Shown here one piece after another: positions 1 to 8,131 of a stretch of DNA of 64,000 bases. A model generated the notes under the pieces. The model saw nothing but the letters and a program-made list of their open reading frames with translations, did not search any database and was not told where the DNA came from. The stretch spans positions 1 through 64,000 of the forward strand of contig NZ_VOJI01000009.1 in NCBI RefSeq assembly GCF_007923445.1. The letters run 5' to 3'. Position numbers and translations under genes: made by a program. Source of the stretch: Puniceibacterium confluentis. GTDB taxonomy: Bacteria; Pseudomonadota; Alphaproteobacteria; Rhodobacterales; Rhodobacteraceae. The stretch's first letter is position 1, and each line of letters opens with the position of its first letter.

Positions 1-12
1 TGATCGCTTCAT
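1..12 (-). CDS. 5' end of an unidentified gene (partial)
   Basis: Reading leftwards, an ATG at 12-10 is preceded by AAGGAGA with a 6-7 base spacing, which is a strong ribosome binding site. Only four codons (Met-Lys-Arg-Ser) lie in the window, so the product cannot be named. It would be downstream of the VOC gene on the same strand. Confidence 0.45.
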
Positions 13-73
13 CGTCTGTCTCCTTTGCAAAGAACAGACGAACCCCGAATCGCGGACGTTTCAGGGGAGCAGG

Positions 74-499
74 TCACTTGGGTTCCTCGTCGCATCTGGG
101 TTCACTCGGATCGCTGGAGAACAGCGCAATCTTGTTGCCGTATGGGTCACGAAGATAGCCGACATAGAAATGGGGACCATACGAAGCCCTGAAGCCGGGC
201 AGCCCTTCATTGGTGCCACCTGCGGCCAGCGCAGCACTGTGAAGATCACGGACCTGTTTCTGCGAATGAGCCTGAAACGCGACCATGACCCCATTTCCAG
301 CGGATGCAGATTGCCCGTTGAATGGGGACTTGACGTAGAAATCTGGCTGAATGGAGGCCTGACCTGGCTCGGCAGGTAGGATGTAGCTCAAGTCTCCGTG
401 ATATCCTTCGAGCCTATAGCCAAGAAATGGCAGGAACGCCGAGTAGAAGTGCTCTGCCTTCGCTATGTCGTCCGCTCCGACGGTGAAGTAGGCGATCAT
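74..499 (-). CDS. VOC-family (glyoxalase/bleomycin-resistance-like) protein
   Basis: A protein of 141 residues with the single-domain vicinal oxygen chelate pattern: an N-terminal beta strand followed by a helix containing AEHFYSAFLPFLGY, and a C-terminal FYVGYLRDPYGNKIAL strand typical of this family. I chose the ATG at 499 because AAGGAA lies nine bases upstream and family alignment starts with MIAYFTVGADD; a longer frame runs upstream to 574 but looks unrelated. The substrate cannot be told: the family includes glyoxalases, dioxygenases and antibiotic-binding proteins. The gene sits in a flank with lower G+C than the rest of the window. Confidence 0.8.
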   Translation of the reverse strand: MIAYFTVGADDIAKAEHFYSAFLPFLGYRLEGYHGDLSYILPAEPGQASIQPDFYVKSPFNGQSASAGNGVMVAFQAHSQKQVRDLHSAALAAGGTNEGLPGFRASYGPHFYVGYLRDPYGNKIALFSSDPSEPRCDEEPK

Positions 500-622
500 G
501 TTCGCGGGTTCCTTCAAAACTGTGGGCAATGGCGAAAGCGTATCACAGCTCTGAGCTGCGATTGGAACTTCCATAGGGAAAGCTCACTTTGTCCGCAAAG
601 CATACCCAGCCAAGCGTCTAAA

Positions 623-820
623 CTAAACGTTTCTGGCAGTCTGCTCTGGCCGCATAGGCAAGTCTTCCGGTACCTGAACCCAATGACAATGCAACCATTC
701 CTGCATAACGCCCCACGTGTCGGCGTTGCTTTTGGAGTAACGCTGAGTCGCCAGATCATTCAAGGCTTTGTCCAGATCGTGCGGGATCGTGGTTGGCCAC
801 GACGGCGGGCTGGTGGTCAT
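623..820 (-). CDS. Small hypothetical protein
   Basis: A 65-residue protein with no signal peptide or membrane segment, Trp-rich in its second half (W36, W42, W47). GAAAGG lies six bases before the ATG, and the codon pattern looks coding in this frame rather than in the overlapping plus-strand frames. I do not recognise a family. It lies between the VOC gene and tRNA-Asn, in the A+T-richer flank, so it may be part of an accessory segment. Confidence 0.45.
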   Translation of the reverse strand: MTTSPPSWPTTIPHDLDKALNDLATQRYSKSNADTWGVMQEWLHCHWVQVPEDLPMRPEQTARNV

Positions 821-911
821 GTGCGGCCTTTCATTTCAACAGATGTGCGACCCTGCGCTTGCCATCGCTAAAGCAGTGACAAATCCGGTGACAACGCCGA
901 AACAAACGACG

Positions 912-931
912 AAAACCCCCTAAGGGGTTTG
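912..931 (-). terminator. Hairpin downstream of tRNA-Asn
   Basis: On the minus strand AAACCCC-TTAG-GGGGTTTT forms a seven-pair stem with a four-base loop and runs into a short T tract. It lies about 30 bases past the 3' end of the tRNA gene and is well placed to end its transcript. Confidence 0.55.
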
Positions 932-960
932 CCGTAAGTCTCTGATGTTTTTGAGATTTA

Positions 961-1035
961 TGGCTCCGGCGGTAGGGATCGAACCTACGACCAATTGATT
1001 AACAGTCAACTGCTCTACCGCTGAGCTACGCCGGA
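961..1035 (-). tRNA. tRNA-Asn (GTT)
   Basis: Read on the minus strand, the 75 bases begin TCCGGCG and end CGCCGGA-G-CCA, so the acceptor stem pairs over seven bases and CCA is encoded. The D arm contains AGCTCAGCGGTAGAGC, the anticodon loop reads CTGTTAATC with anticodon GTT, and the T arm carries GGTTCGATCC. These elements identify tRNA-Asn. Confidence 0.97.
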
Positions 1036-1110
1036 TCACTCCGGGGCGTATAGCAATCCGGTTTTGCGGCGTCCAGAGGCTTTTTGCACAAAAATTCCGA
1101 ATTTCTCGTA

Positions 1111-2031
1111 TTAGTTCTTCAGGTGGGCAAACCGGGCGCTTGCGGCCAGGGGGCCGATGGGGGCGACGGCAGATTTGAACGTCAAATCAACGAGATGCGC
1201 CAGCACGTTGCGTGTGGCCGCCGGCATGAGGTGGGCCGGAGTGGTGGTGTATATCCTGTGGGCCAGGGCCTGCGAGCAGGCCGGACCCTCGTTCAGGGCG
1301 GCCAGGATAGCGGTCTCGCGCGACAGGCGGTGATCGATCAACCAGTCCAGACGTGCCAGCGGCGCGTCTATCGCGGCGCCGTGGCCGGGGTGGAAGCGCC
1401 GCCAGGGCATGGCCCTCAGGCGGCGGCAGGACGCCATGAAGTCACTGAGATCGCCGTCTGGCGGTGAAACCAGGGAAGACGCCCATCCCATGACCAGATC
1501 GCCACAAAACAGGGTGTCGTTCCAGCCGAGTGAAATGTGGTTGCCGAAATGGCCCGGGGTGTGGATCACCTCGAGGCGCCATCCATCTCCGACGATCTCC
1601 GCGCCGTCCTGCGTGATCACGTCAGGTGCAAAGGCCGCGTCCACGCCTTCGCCTCCGCCCACCAGTCCGGATGCCGCGAGCTGCTGCATGATCGCGCTGC
1701 GGCCTGCCAGCGCATCGCCGAACGCCAGAACCGGAGCGCCGGTGATCCGGGCCAGTCGGCGCGACAGAGGCGAATGGTCCAGATGCGCGTGTGTCACGAT
1801 GATGTGGCTTATGTGCTGGCCCGGCAGCAGGGTCGCGAGTAGTGCGGCGAGATGCGCAGGGTCGTCGGGACCGGGGTCGATCACTGCGATCCCGCGCGTG
1901 CCCAGCAGGTAGGTGTTGGTGCCCCGGAATGTCATCGGCGAAGGATTGGGCGCCAGAACACGCCGCAGACCTTGATCAATTTCATCGGCGACACCCACCA
2001 AAGGCTTGAAGTCCGGGTCGGGGTCGATCAT
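1111..2031 (-). CDS. MBL-fold metallo-hydrolase with C-terminal winged-helix-like region
   Basis: A 306-residue protein of the metallo-beta-lactamase fold. The zinc-binding signature THAHLDHSP follows IIVTHAH, and further ligands appear in VIHTPGHFGNH and FCGDLV, with a final GHG in FHPGHGAAID. The C-terminal 70 residues (around LAHRIYTTTPAHLMPAATRNVLAHLVDL) resemble the winged-helix tail of LACTB2-like hydrolases. The ATG at 2031 is preceded by GAAAGG; upstream in-frame residues look non-coding. The substrate is unknown; LACTB2 relatives cleave RNA, others act on thioesters. Confidence 0.85.
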   Translation of the reverse strand: MIDPDPDFKPLVGVADEIDQGLRRVLAPNPSPMTFRGTNTYLLGTRGIAVIDPGPDDPAHLAALLATLLPGQHISHIIVTHAHLDHSPLSRRLARITGAPVLAFGDALAGRSAIMQQLAASGLVGGGEGVDAAFAPDVITQDGAEIVGDGWRLEVIHTPGHFGNHISLGWNDTLFCGDLVMGWASSLVSPPDGDLSDFMASCRRLRAMPWRRFHPGHGAAIDAPLARLDWLIDHRLSRETAILAALNEGPACSQALAHRIYTTTPAHLMPAATRNVLAHLVDLTFKSAVAPIGPLAASARFAHLKN

Positions 2032-2321
2032 GCGGCAACCTTTCGTTGCGTGGTTTTTACCCACACAAGTGTCCCGGAAACCCAGACCAGCGCAAGGGCT
2101 GTGCCGCTCACAGGTCGGCAGCATCGTGTATCGGGTCCGGGGCGTCGATTCGGCTCTGCCGGTGACAGAATCCGATTGCGGGCCGGGAATCGCCTGGCCA
2201 GGCCTGGGGATCGACAGGGGTGTCTGATGACCCGATCTGGCGCAGGTGCGGCCGAATGGTTTGGCAGGCTGCCTGCGGATTATCCGATGGTTCTCGGCCC
2301 GGGCTTTGGTTAGCCTGAGAC

Positions 2322-3620
2322 ATGATGTTTCACTGGCTCAAACACTATATGCCGCGCGGGATCTATGCCCGTGGCCTGCTCATCCTGGCGCTGCCGGTGG
2401 TGACCTTGTTGCTGGTGGTCTCGGTGGTCTTTATCCAGCGTCATTTTGAAGATGTGAGCGCGCAGATGAGCCGCGACATCGCGCGCGGAATCAACGTCGC
2501 TCTGTCCGTGCAGGGTGATCCCGCCGCCGAGGGTGTCACCGAAGGTCTGTCACTGCGCCTCGCGCGGGTCGAGGACTCCGACCTGCCGCTCAGCGATCAG
2601 CGCCGGTTCTACGATTTCTCGGGCATCGTGGTGATGCGCACGCTGTATCGCTCCATTCCGGGCCTGAAGTCGGTGCAGCTGCCCAATGACAACGATGTGG
2701 TGCTGTACGTGCAGCGCGCGGGGCAATTGTTCGCAGTGGCCTTTGACCGGCGGCGCGCGTCACCGTCGAACCCGCATCAATTGCTGGTCAACATGGCGTT
2801 CTTCGGCGGGCTGATGACGTTTATTTCCTACGTCTACTTGCGCAATCAACTTCGCCCCATCACCCGGCTTGCCGAAGTGGCCGAGGCGTTCGGCAAGGGG
2901 CGGCATGAACCCTACCGCCCGTCCGGCGCGGTCGAGGTGCGCGCAGCGGGCAATGCCTTTCTGGACATGCGGGCACGGATCGAACGGCAGATCGAGCAGC
3001 GTACCATGATGCTTTCGGGGGTCAGCCATGACCTGCGCACGCCGCTGACGCGGATGAAACTGAGCCTTGCGATGCTGGATGACGCCGAGCGCGAGCCGAT
3101 GGAGCGCGATGTCGAGGACATGCAGCGGCTTCTGGATGCCTTTCTGGACTTTGCCCGCGGCAACGCCGAGTCGGGTGCGGCCGAGCCGACGGATGCGCAG
3201 GCGCTGGTGGCGCAGATCGTGCAGGATGCGCAGCGGGGGGGGACGGATGTCACTCTGGCACAGTCGCAGGGCGAGGGTGTTGTGACGCTGCGCCCAACGG
3301 CGATGCGGCGTGCGGTCGAAAACCTGATCGGCAATGCGGTGCGGTACGGCACGCGATGTGAAATCAGCGTGGTGTTGACCGAGACCTCTCTGCGCATCCG
3401 GGTGGAAGATGACGGCCCCGGCATTGACCCCGAACGGCGCGAAGAAGCGATGCGCCCCTTTGTGCGGCTGGATTCGTCGCGCAATCAGGATGCCGGATCG
3501 GGTGTCGGTCTGGGGCTGGCGATCGCGGCGGATATCGCCCGGGTCCATGGCGGCGTGCTGCGGTTGGGTCAAAGCGACAGACTGGGTGGACTGAGCGCCG
3601 ATATTGTGATCGCACGCTAA
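2322..3620 (+). CDS. Sensor histidine kinase, EnvZ-like
   Basis: A 432-residue inner-membrane two-component kinase. Residues 17-38 and 153-172 are membrane segments flanking a periplasmic sensor loop of about 115 residues; a HAMP region follows; the H-box is GVSHDLRTPLTRMK with His236 as the predicted phosphorylation site; the ATP-binding domain shows NLIGNAVRYG, DDGPGID and GSGVGLGLAI. It resembles EnvZ of other Rhodobacteraceae. No OmpR-type regulator lies next to it: the upstream gene is the divergent MBL hydrolase and the downstream gene is a stand-alone receiver on the other strand. The signal sensed cannot be read from the sequence. Confidence 0.88.
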   Translation: MMFHWLKHYMPRGIYARGLLILALPVVTLLLVVSVVFIQRHFEDVSAQMSRDIARGINVALSVQGDPAAEGVTEGLSLRLARVEDSDLPLSDQRRFYDFSGIVVMRTLYRSIPGLKSVQLPNDNDVVLYVQRAGQLFAVAFDRRRASPSNPHQLLVNMAFFGGLMTFISYVYLRNQLRPITRLAEVAEAFGKGRHEPYRPSGAVEVRAAGNAFLDMRARIERQIEQRTMMLSGVSHDLRTPLTRMKLSLAMLDDAEREPMERDVEDMQRLLDAFLDFARGNAESGAAEPTDAQALVAQIVQDAQRGGTDVTLAQSQGEGVVTLRPTAMRRAVENLIGNAVRYGTRCEISVVLTETSLRIRVEDDGPGIDPERREEAMRPFVRLDSSRNQDAGSGVGLGLAIAADIARVHGGVLRLGQSDRLGGLSADIVIAR

Positions 3621-3692
3621 GCGGTGGCGCCGGCGGTCTTACCGGACCGCGCCCGGTGCGGCAAACGGCGGCCCCGGCTCTGTGACCCGCTA

Positions 3693-4070
3693 TCAGGGCG
3701 CCTGTTCGCGCAAGACTCTGGAGACCGCGTCAGGGGTGAAATCCTGCTTGCGCCAGATCGCACATACATCTTGCGCCCGGGCCTTGGCGTACACGAAAGG
3801 CGAAGGCCAGTCACTGACGATGATCACAGACAGCCTGTTCCGCCGCCGGTAGCTGGAAAGCTCTGGCAGGAAGTCCGCGCCAAGCCCGTCGGGCAGGGTA
3901 TTGTCCAGGAACATCAGCGAGAAGTCTTCATTGCCAATCCGGCGGCGGGCTTCGCCCAGGGTGCGCGCCACACGCAGCAGGATCGGCACGGGCTGCTTTT
4001 CCAGTACGCGTTCCATCATCATCCGGTCGGTTTCGGAATCCTCGACCATGAGGCAGCGCAGGACGGGCAT
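3693..4070 (-). CDS. Single-domain response regulator (CheY-like)
   Basis: About 125 residues, a receiver domain with no output domain. The acidic pocket is MVEDSETDR near the start, the phospho-acceptor is Asp56 in MFLDNTLPDG, and a conserved lysine follows in IWRKQDF. The start is uncertain between ATG 4070 and GTG 4076; the frame stays open to 4271 but the extra residues do not look like a receiver. It faces the EnvZ-like kinase tail to tail. Its partner and target are unknown. Confidence 0.8.
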   Translation of the reverse strand: MPVLRCLMVEDSETDRMMMERVLEKQPVPILLRVARTLGEARRRIGNEDFSLMFLDNTLPDGLGADFLPELSSYRRRNRLSVIIVSDWPSPFVYAKARAQDVCAIWRKQDFTPDAVSRVLREQAP

Positions 4071-4332
4071 TTCCACGAGGCATCCGTACAAAAAGTGAAC
4101 AGAAGTGGCGGTCTTATCGCACAGAGGTGTTTGCGAAACTCTAACCCGGGCCGGCACCTCATGAGCGTCAGTATCGTCGCTGAAGCGTAAAACTGTCAGG
4201 AAAGCCCACAATTGCGCCGCATTCTCTTCGCGGTTTCTTACCCAAAGGAGGGGCACAACAGGGCTGTTCACACCGTCAGGTCAACCACTGACATACCGGA
4301 CGGGAAATGCACCCTTGGTTCAGGAGACTACC

Positions 4333-4620
4333 ATGAAAACCATCGTCATATCGCTTGCTCTCGCACTGACCTCCTCCGCTGCCGTTGCCGATCTGCAGGG
4401 ATTCACCACCGGCCTGTCCGACGGCGCCGCAGAAGCCCGGGTCTGGACGGTTGCGGGTGGCCCCGGCGCCGGGTTTCAGGGTGATTATTACACGACCGCC
4501 GACAACTGCACCTACCGCCGCACGCAGGCGCCGGGCTATCCCGCAGGGTGGATTCTGGTGCTGAACCCGTTCCATGTCGGCAAACCGTCCGCGCACCGCG
4601 GCTGCCGTGGCATGTTGTAA
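4333..4620 (+). CDS. Small secreted protein, function unknown
   Basis: A 95-residue protein with a clear signal peptide (MKTIVISLALALTSSAAVA, cleavage before DLQGF). The mature part has two cysteines (in DNCTYRR and HRGCRG) that could pair, and a central Gly-rich stretch. AGGAGA lies six bases before the ATG. Its relatives, if any, I do not recognise. It stands alone between a divergent response regulator and the convergent hybrid kinase. Confidence 0.7.
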   Translation: MKTIVISLALALTSSAAVADLQGFTTGLSDGAAEARVWTVAGGPGAGFQGDYYTTADNCTYRRTQAPGYPAGWILVLNPFHVGKPSAHRGCRGML

Positions 4621-4682
4621 GGCAGGCGGCCCGACCGTCCGGGCGGTTCAGAACCGGCGTGCCGCCGGGCCCACGCGCGACG

Positions 4683-6890
4683 TCAGAAGCCGCGGGCCGT
4701 CTGGCGCAGGAACTGGCCCAGCTTGTGCCGGTCCAGCGGCTTCAGCAGCAGATCGAGCCCCAGCGCATCGCAGGCGTCGCGCAAACCCGGGGATCGGTCC
4801 GCAGAGATGATCGAGCAGGGCAGGGCGCCCATGCGCTGGCTGATCTCCTCGTAGAGCCCCGTGCCGGACAGGCCCTGACCCAGTTGCTGGTCAAGAAGCA
4901 GGGCATCCGGGCGGATTTCAAGATCTTCGAGCAACTGAAGCGCCGAGTCCGCGTCCTCTGCCTCGATCACGTTCACCCCCCAGCTTTCCACCAGAATCGA
5001 GATGGCGCGCCGCAGCTGTGGTTCATTCTCGACCAGGAGCATGATCAGGCCGGACTGCGCCAGTCCATGCGGGCGCACGGGCCGTTTGTGGGCGGTCGAC
5101 AGTGGCTCCGCGCGCCCGGCCACGGGGACGTTGACCATGAAACAGCTGCCGCGCCCGGGTACGGACCACAGCCCCAGCGGGTGCCCCAGCCGGGCGCAGG
5201 CGCGTTCGACGATGGCCAGACCCAGACCCAGACCGTCATTGCGGCTGGCCTTGGTGTCCAGTCGCTTGAATTCCTCAAAGATCGTGCCCTGATCCTCTTC
5301 GGCGATGCCGGGGCCGGTGTCCCAGACCTCGATCCGGGCGGAACCGCCGCGCCGACGCACCCCCATCAGCACGCGCCCGGTGTCGGTATACCGCACCGCG
5401 TTGGCCAGCAGATTCTGCACCACGCGGCGCAGATAGGCCGGATCGGTTTCCACCGTCAGGCCCGACTCGACGATGCGCAGGTCGAGCCCCTTGGCAGCAG
5501 CCAGCATTTCCATCTCGTCGTGCAGGGGGCCCAGGATCTCGGACAGCGCCACCGGCCGGATATCGAAACTCAGGCCGTCGGATTCCAGTTTCGAGATGTT
5601 GAGCAGCGCATCTATGATCTGCTCGGCGCTGCTCAGAGCAGATTCTGCCTTGCTCAGCACCGCGGCATCGGCGGGCCGGTCAGCGCTGCGGTCAGCCAGG
5701 GACGAGATGAACAGTTTGGCCGCGGACAGCGGCTGCAACAGGTCGTGGCTCGCCGCGGCGACAAAGCGGGATTTCGAGGCGTTCGCACGTTCGGCGGCGC
5801 TGAGCGCATCCTCGAGCTCGAGGGTGCGCTCCATCACCCGCTGTTCCAGAATCTCGTTCATTTCATGCAGCTTCTGCGCCGCCTCGCGTTCCGCGGTCAC
5901 GTCGGTACACGAGATGACAAAGCCGCGATCCGGCATGGCGCGGCCAAAAATGTGCAGCGTCATCGCGTCGCCGCTGCGCACCTCGAACGAGATCGGCTGT
6001 CGCGGGCTGGTGCTGTGCGCCCAGCGGCGAAATCCATCACGGTCCATACCGCGGGTAAAAACGATGCTGGCGTCCAGTTTGTCCAGCATGCCGGCGAAAG
6101 AGGCACCGATGTGCAACCGGCGGGCGGGCAGGGACAACAGGGCCCCAAGTTTCTGATTCCAGCCGACGAGCTGCGCATTCTCGTCAAAGATGCACACTCC
6201 CTGGTTGAGATGGTCCAGCGTCGCGCGGATCATCCGGGCCTGTTTGTCCCGCAACCGCCGGTGCTCGAGCCGCTCCAGCCGGATGATGTCGGTGACATCG
6301 GTCTGAAGCACCACGGTGCCGCCGTTTCCGGTGCGGTGTTCGCTGACCTGCAACCAGCGGTCGTGCGTCAGCTGGACGTTGAACATCACATGCCGGTCAA
6401 TGTGCCGCCGGATGCGTTTGGCGGCCCAGCCTTCGGGGTCGTCGCCTTCGGGCAGCACCAGACTGATGCTCTGGCTGATCTGGTGGATGTACTCTTCGAA
6501 TGGCAGACCGGGACGCAGTGCCTCTGCCATGTCGCGGAAATCGCGGCAGAACCGCGAATTGAACATCACCAGATTGTCCATCGGATCAAACAGGGCAAAG
6601 CCCTCGGACACCGTCTCGATTGCATCGGCAAGGTTGCGCCGGGCCGCTTCTGTTTCCTCGTTCGCGCGGCCCAGCTGCGCGTTGGATTCGTGCAACAGAT
6701 CCAGCGTGCGCTCCAGTTCGAGCGTCCGTTCCCGCACCCGTTTTTCCAGCAAGGCGGCACGTTCAAACTGTGCATAGGCAGCCCCGGATTGTGCGGTGCC
6801 GTATTCCACCCGCCGCATCAGGGATTCGGTGATCTTGACCAGTTTTTCGTTCTGCCGCTCGAGACTGTCGGCCGGGTTGATGATCGACAC
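4683..6890 (-). CDS. PAS hybrid histidine kinase-response regulator, NahK-like
   Basis: A 735-residue protein without membrane segments. In order: an N-terminal coiled coil (about 40-90), two PAS domains of the PAS_7 type (about 88-205 and 220-338), a second coiled coil, the H-box AAASHDLLQPLSA with His382, an ATP-binding domain (NLLANAVRYT, DTGPGIA, GLGLGLAI), and a C-terminal receiver (616-730) with Asp667 in LLLDQQLG and Lys717 in LLKPLD. The layout matches NahK/ErcS kinases of gammaproteobacteria. The FIST gene ends four bases before its start, so the two are co-transcribed. The role in nitric-oxide signalling is inferred from that pairing. Confidence 0.88.
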   Translation of the reverse strand: MSIINPADSLERQNEKLVKITESLMRRVEYGTAQSGAAYAQFERAALLEKRVRERTLELERTLDLLHESNAQLGRANEETEAARRNLADAIETVSEGFALFDPMDNLVMFNSRFCRDFRDMAEALRPGLPFEEYIHQISQSISLVLPEGDDPEGWAAKRIRRHIDRHVMFNVQLTHDRWLQVSEHRTGNGGTVVLQTDVTDIIRLERLEHRRLRDKQARMIRATLDHLNQGVCIFDENAQLVGWNQKLGALLSLPARRLHIGASFAGMLDKLDASIVFTRGMDRDGFRRWAHSTSPRQPISFEVRSGDAMTLHIFGRAMPDRGFVISCTDVTAEREAAQKLHEMNEILEQRVMERTLELEDALSAAERANASKSRFVAAASHDLLQPLSAAKLFISSLADRSADRPADAAVLSKAESALSSAEQIIDALLNISKLESDGLSFDIRPVALSEILGPLHDEMEMLAAAKGLDLRIVESGLTVETDPAYLRRVVQNLLANAVRYTDTGRVLMGVRRRGGSARIEVWDTGPGIAEEDQGTIFEEFKRLDTKASRNDGLGLGLAIVERACARLGHPLGLWSVPGRGSCFMVNVPVAGRAEPLSTAHKRPVRPHGLAQSGLIMLLVENEPQLRRAISILVESWGVNVIEAEDADSALQLLEDLEIRPDALLLDQQLGQGLSGTGLYEEISQRMGALPCSIISADRSPGLRDACDALGLDLLLKPLDRHKLGQFLRQTARGF

Positions 6891-6894
6891 GGGA

Positions 6895-8052
6895 CTACTC
6901 CTCGGCTGCGACGGGAGGATAGATCGCGACCCCGGTCAGGGTCTGGTTGACATGCAGCGCCCCGACCTGTTCGCCATAGGTCGAAAAGCCGATCACGTTG
7001 CGGGCGCGCAATATCTGCGAGATGTCGCGGGTCTTCTGGCTTTGTCCGGCCTCGATGCGGCGCAGGATGCAATCACAACCAAGGATCTGCGGCGCGGCCC
7101 CGTTCGGCCGTGCCATGGCGGACAGTTCGCGTTCCAGATGCTCGGCGATGTCCTCGTGTTTCGCCAGCGTCAGGACCATGCCTTCGTTGATGGCGGAAAA
7201 GAACACCAGCTCGCCCGCGTCGTTGACCTGACGGATCGCCCGCACATGATGGGTGTCGCCCAGCCGCACGACAACCGGATGGGCGGCAAAGATGAACGGA
7301 TCCAGCTGGTTGGGATCCTTGCCCAGCAGCCGGGCGTATTCGGCGGCGGCCGGCTCGGCGTTGATTTCCTGGACCACACGGCGCTCGGGGTCTGCCGCGG
7401 TCACCACCATGCGGGTGTCGGTCGGCATCAGGTGATCCAGGCTGAAGACATGCACCGGGCAGCGCGAACGCACCAGCGCCACCAGTGCCGAATTGCGCAT
7501 CACGACGCCGTTGCGCGACAGCCAGGTCTGACGGAACGCGGTGCCATCGCCGGACGAGCCGCCAAACAACGACATCGGCCCCAGACCCGCAGCCAGCATG
7601 GTGGTCAGGTGTTCTTCGCGCAGGCTGAGGCCATCGACCATCAGAAAGGCAAATTCCCAGGTCAGTTCAGAGGCGCGGCGGGTGAGGGCGGTGCGGTGCT
7701 GAATCGCGGTGTCGATCACCTGCTGTTCTTCCAGCGTATCCAGCGCTTCGACGGCGTAGGTCCGGGTCGCGAACAGCGCCGAGGGAAAGGCGACCGCGAT
7801 GATCTGGTCTTCTTCATACCCGTCGCGGCCGATCTCGCCCGCCGTCGTACAGGCCAGCACGTCGGCCCCGCCAAAGCGGCCTTCGGTCTGGCGGGCCAGG
7901 GCCTGAAAATCGGCATTCGGCGAGACGAACAGCAGGACCAGTTCCAGCGGCTCGGTCGACAGTTGCGCCGAAATCGCATCCAGCGGCGCCGGATGGTCAC
8001 CGGGCACCTGCGCAGTTCTCAGCGCTCCGGAATGCTGCGCACCGGATGTCAG
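6895..8052 (-). CDS. FIST-domain sensor protein, NosP-like
   Basis: About 385 residues with FIST_N followed by FIST_C domains, seen in FGGADVLACTTAGEIG, the GLGPMSLFGGSSGDG glycine motif and the C-terminal GFSTYGEQVGALHVNQT signature. FIST proteins are sensors of small ligands; NosP of Pseudomonas aeruginosa is a haem-binding FIST protein that senses NO and controls the kinase NahK encoded beside it. The same pairing here supports a similar role. No ATG fits the domain start. Candidate starts are CTG 8052, five bases after GGGAGGGAGG, and GTG 8079; an in-frame ATG at 8160 would overlap the upstream regulator gene. Residues that bind haem were not identified. Confidence 0.8.
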   Translation of the reverse strand: MTSGAQHSGALRTAQVPGDHPAPLDAISAQLSTEPLELVLLFVSPNADFQALARQTEGRFGGADVLACTTAGEIGRDGYEEDQIIAVAFPSALFATRTYAVEALDTLEEQQVIDTAIQHRTALTRRASELTWEFAFLMVDGLSLREEHLTTMLAAGLGPMSLFGGSSGDGTAFRQTWLSRNGVVMRNSALVALVRSRCPVHVFSLDHLMPTDTRMVVTAADPERRVVQEINAEPAAAEYARLLGKDPNQLDPFIFAAHPVVVRLGDTHHVRAIRQVNDAGELVFFSAINEGMVLTLAKHEDIAEHLERELSAMARPNGAAPQILGCDCILRRIEAGQSQKTRDISQILRARNVIGFSTYGEQVGALHVNQTLTGVAIYPPVAAEE

Positions 8053-8131
8053 TGTGTCCTCCCTCCCTGAGACGGTCACGTCTCCGCTCTGTGCCTGCCC
8101 GTGCCGGGTGGCTGGCGCGACGATAGGGGTG

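Noticed and set aside
623-1035. Toxin-antitoxin pair at the tRNA
   Set aside because: Only one small gene is convincing and it has no known toxin or antitoxin motif.
4548-6950. An 800-residue open frame on the plus strand
   Set aside because: It is antisense to the NahK-like hybrid kinase, which has clear domains; its residues show no fold or motif.
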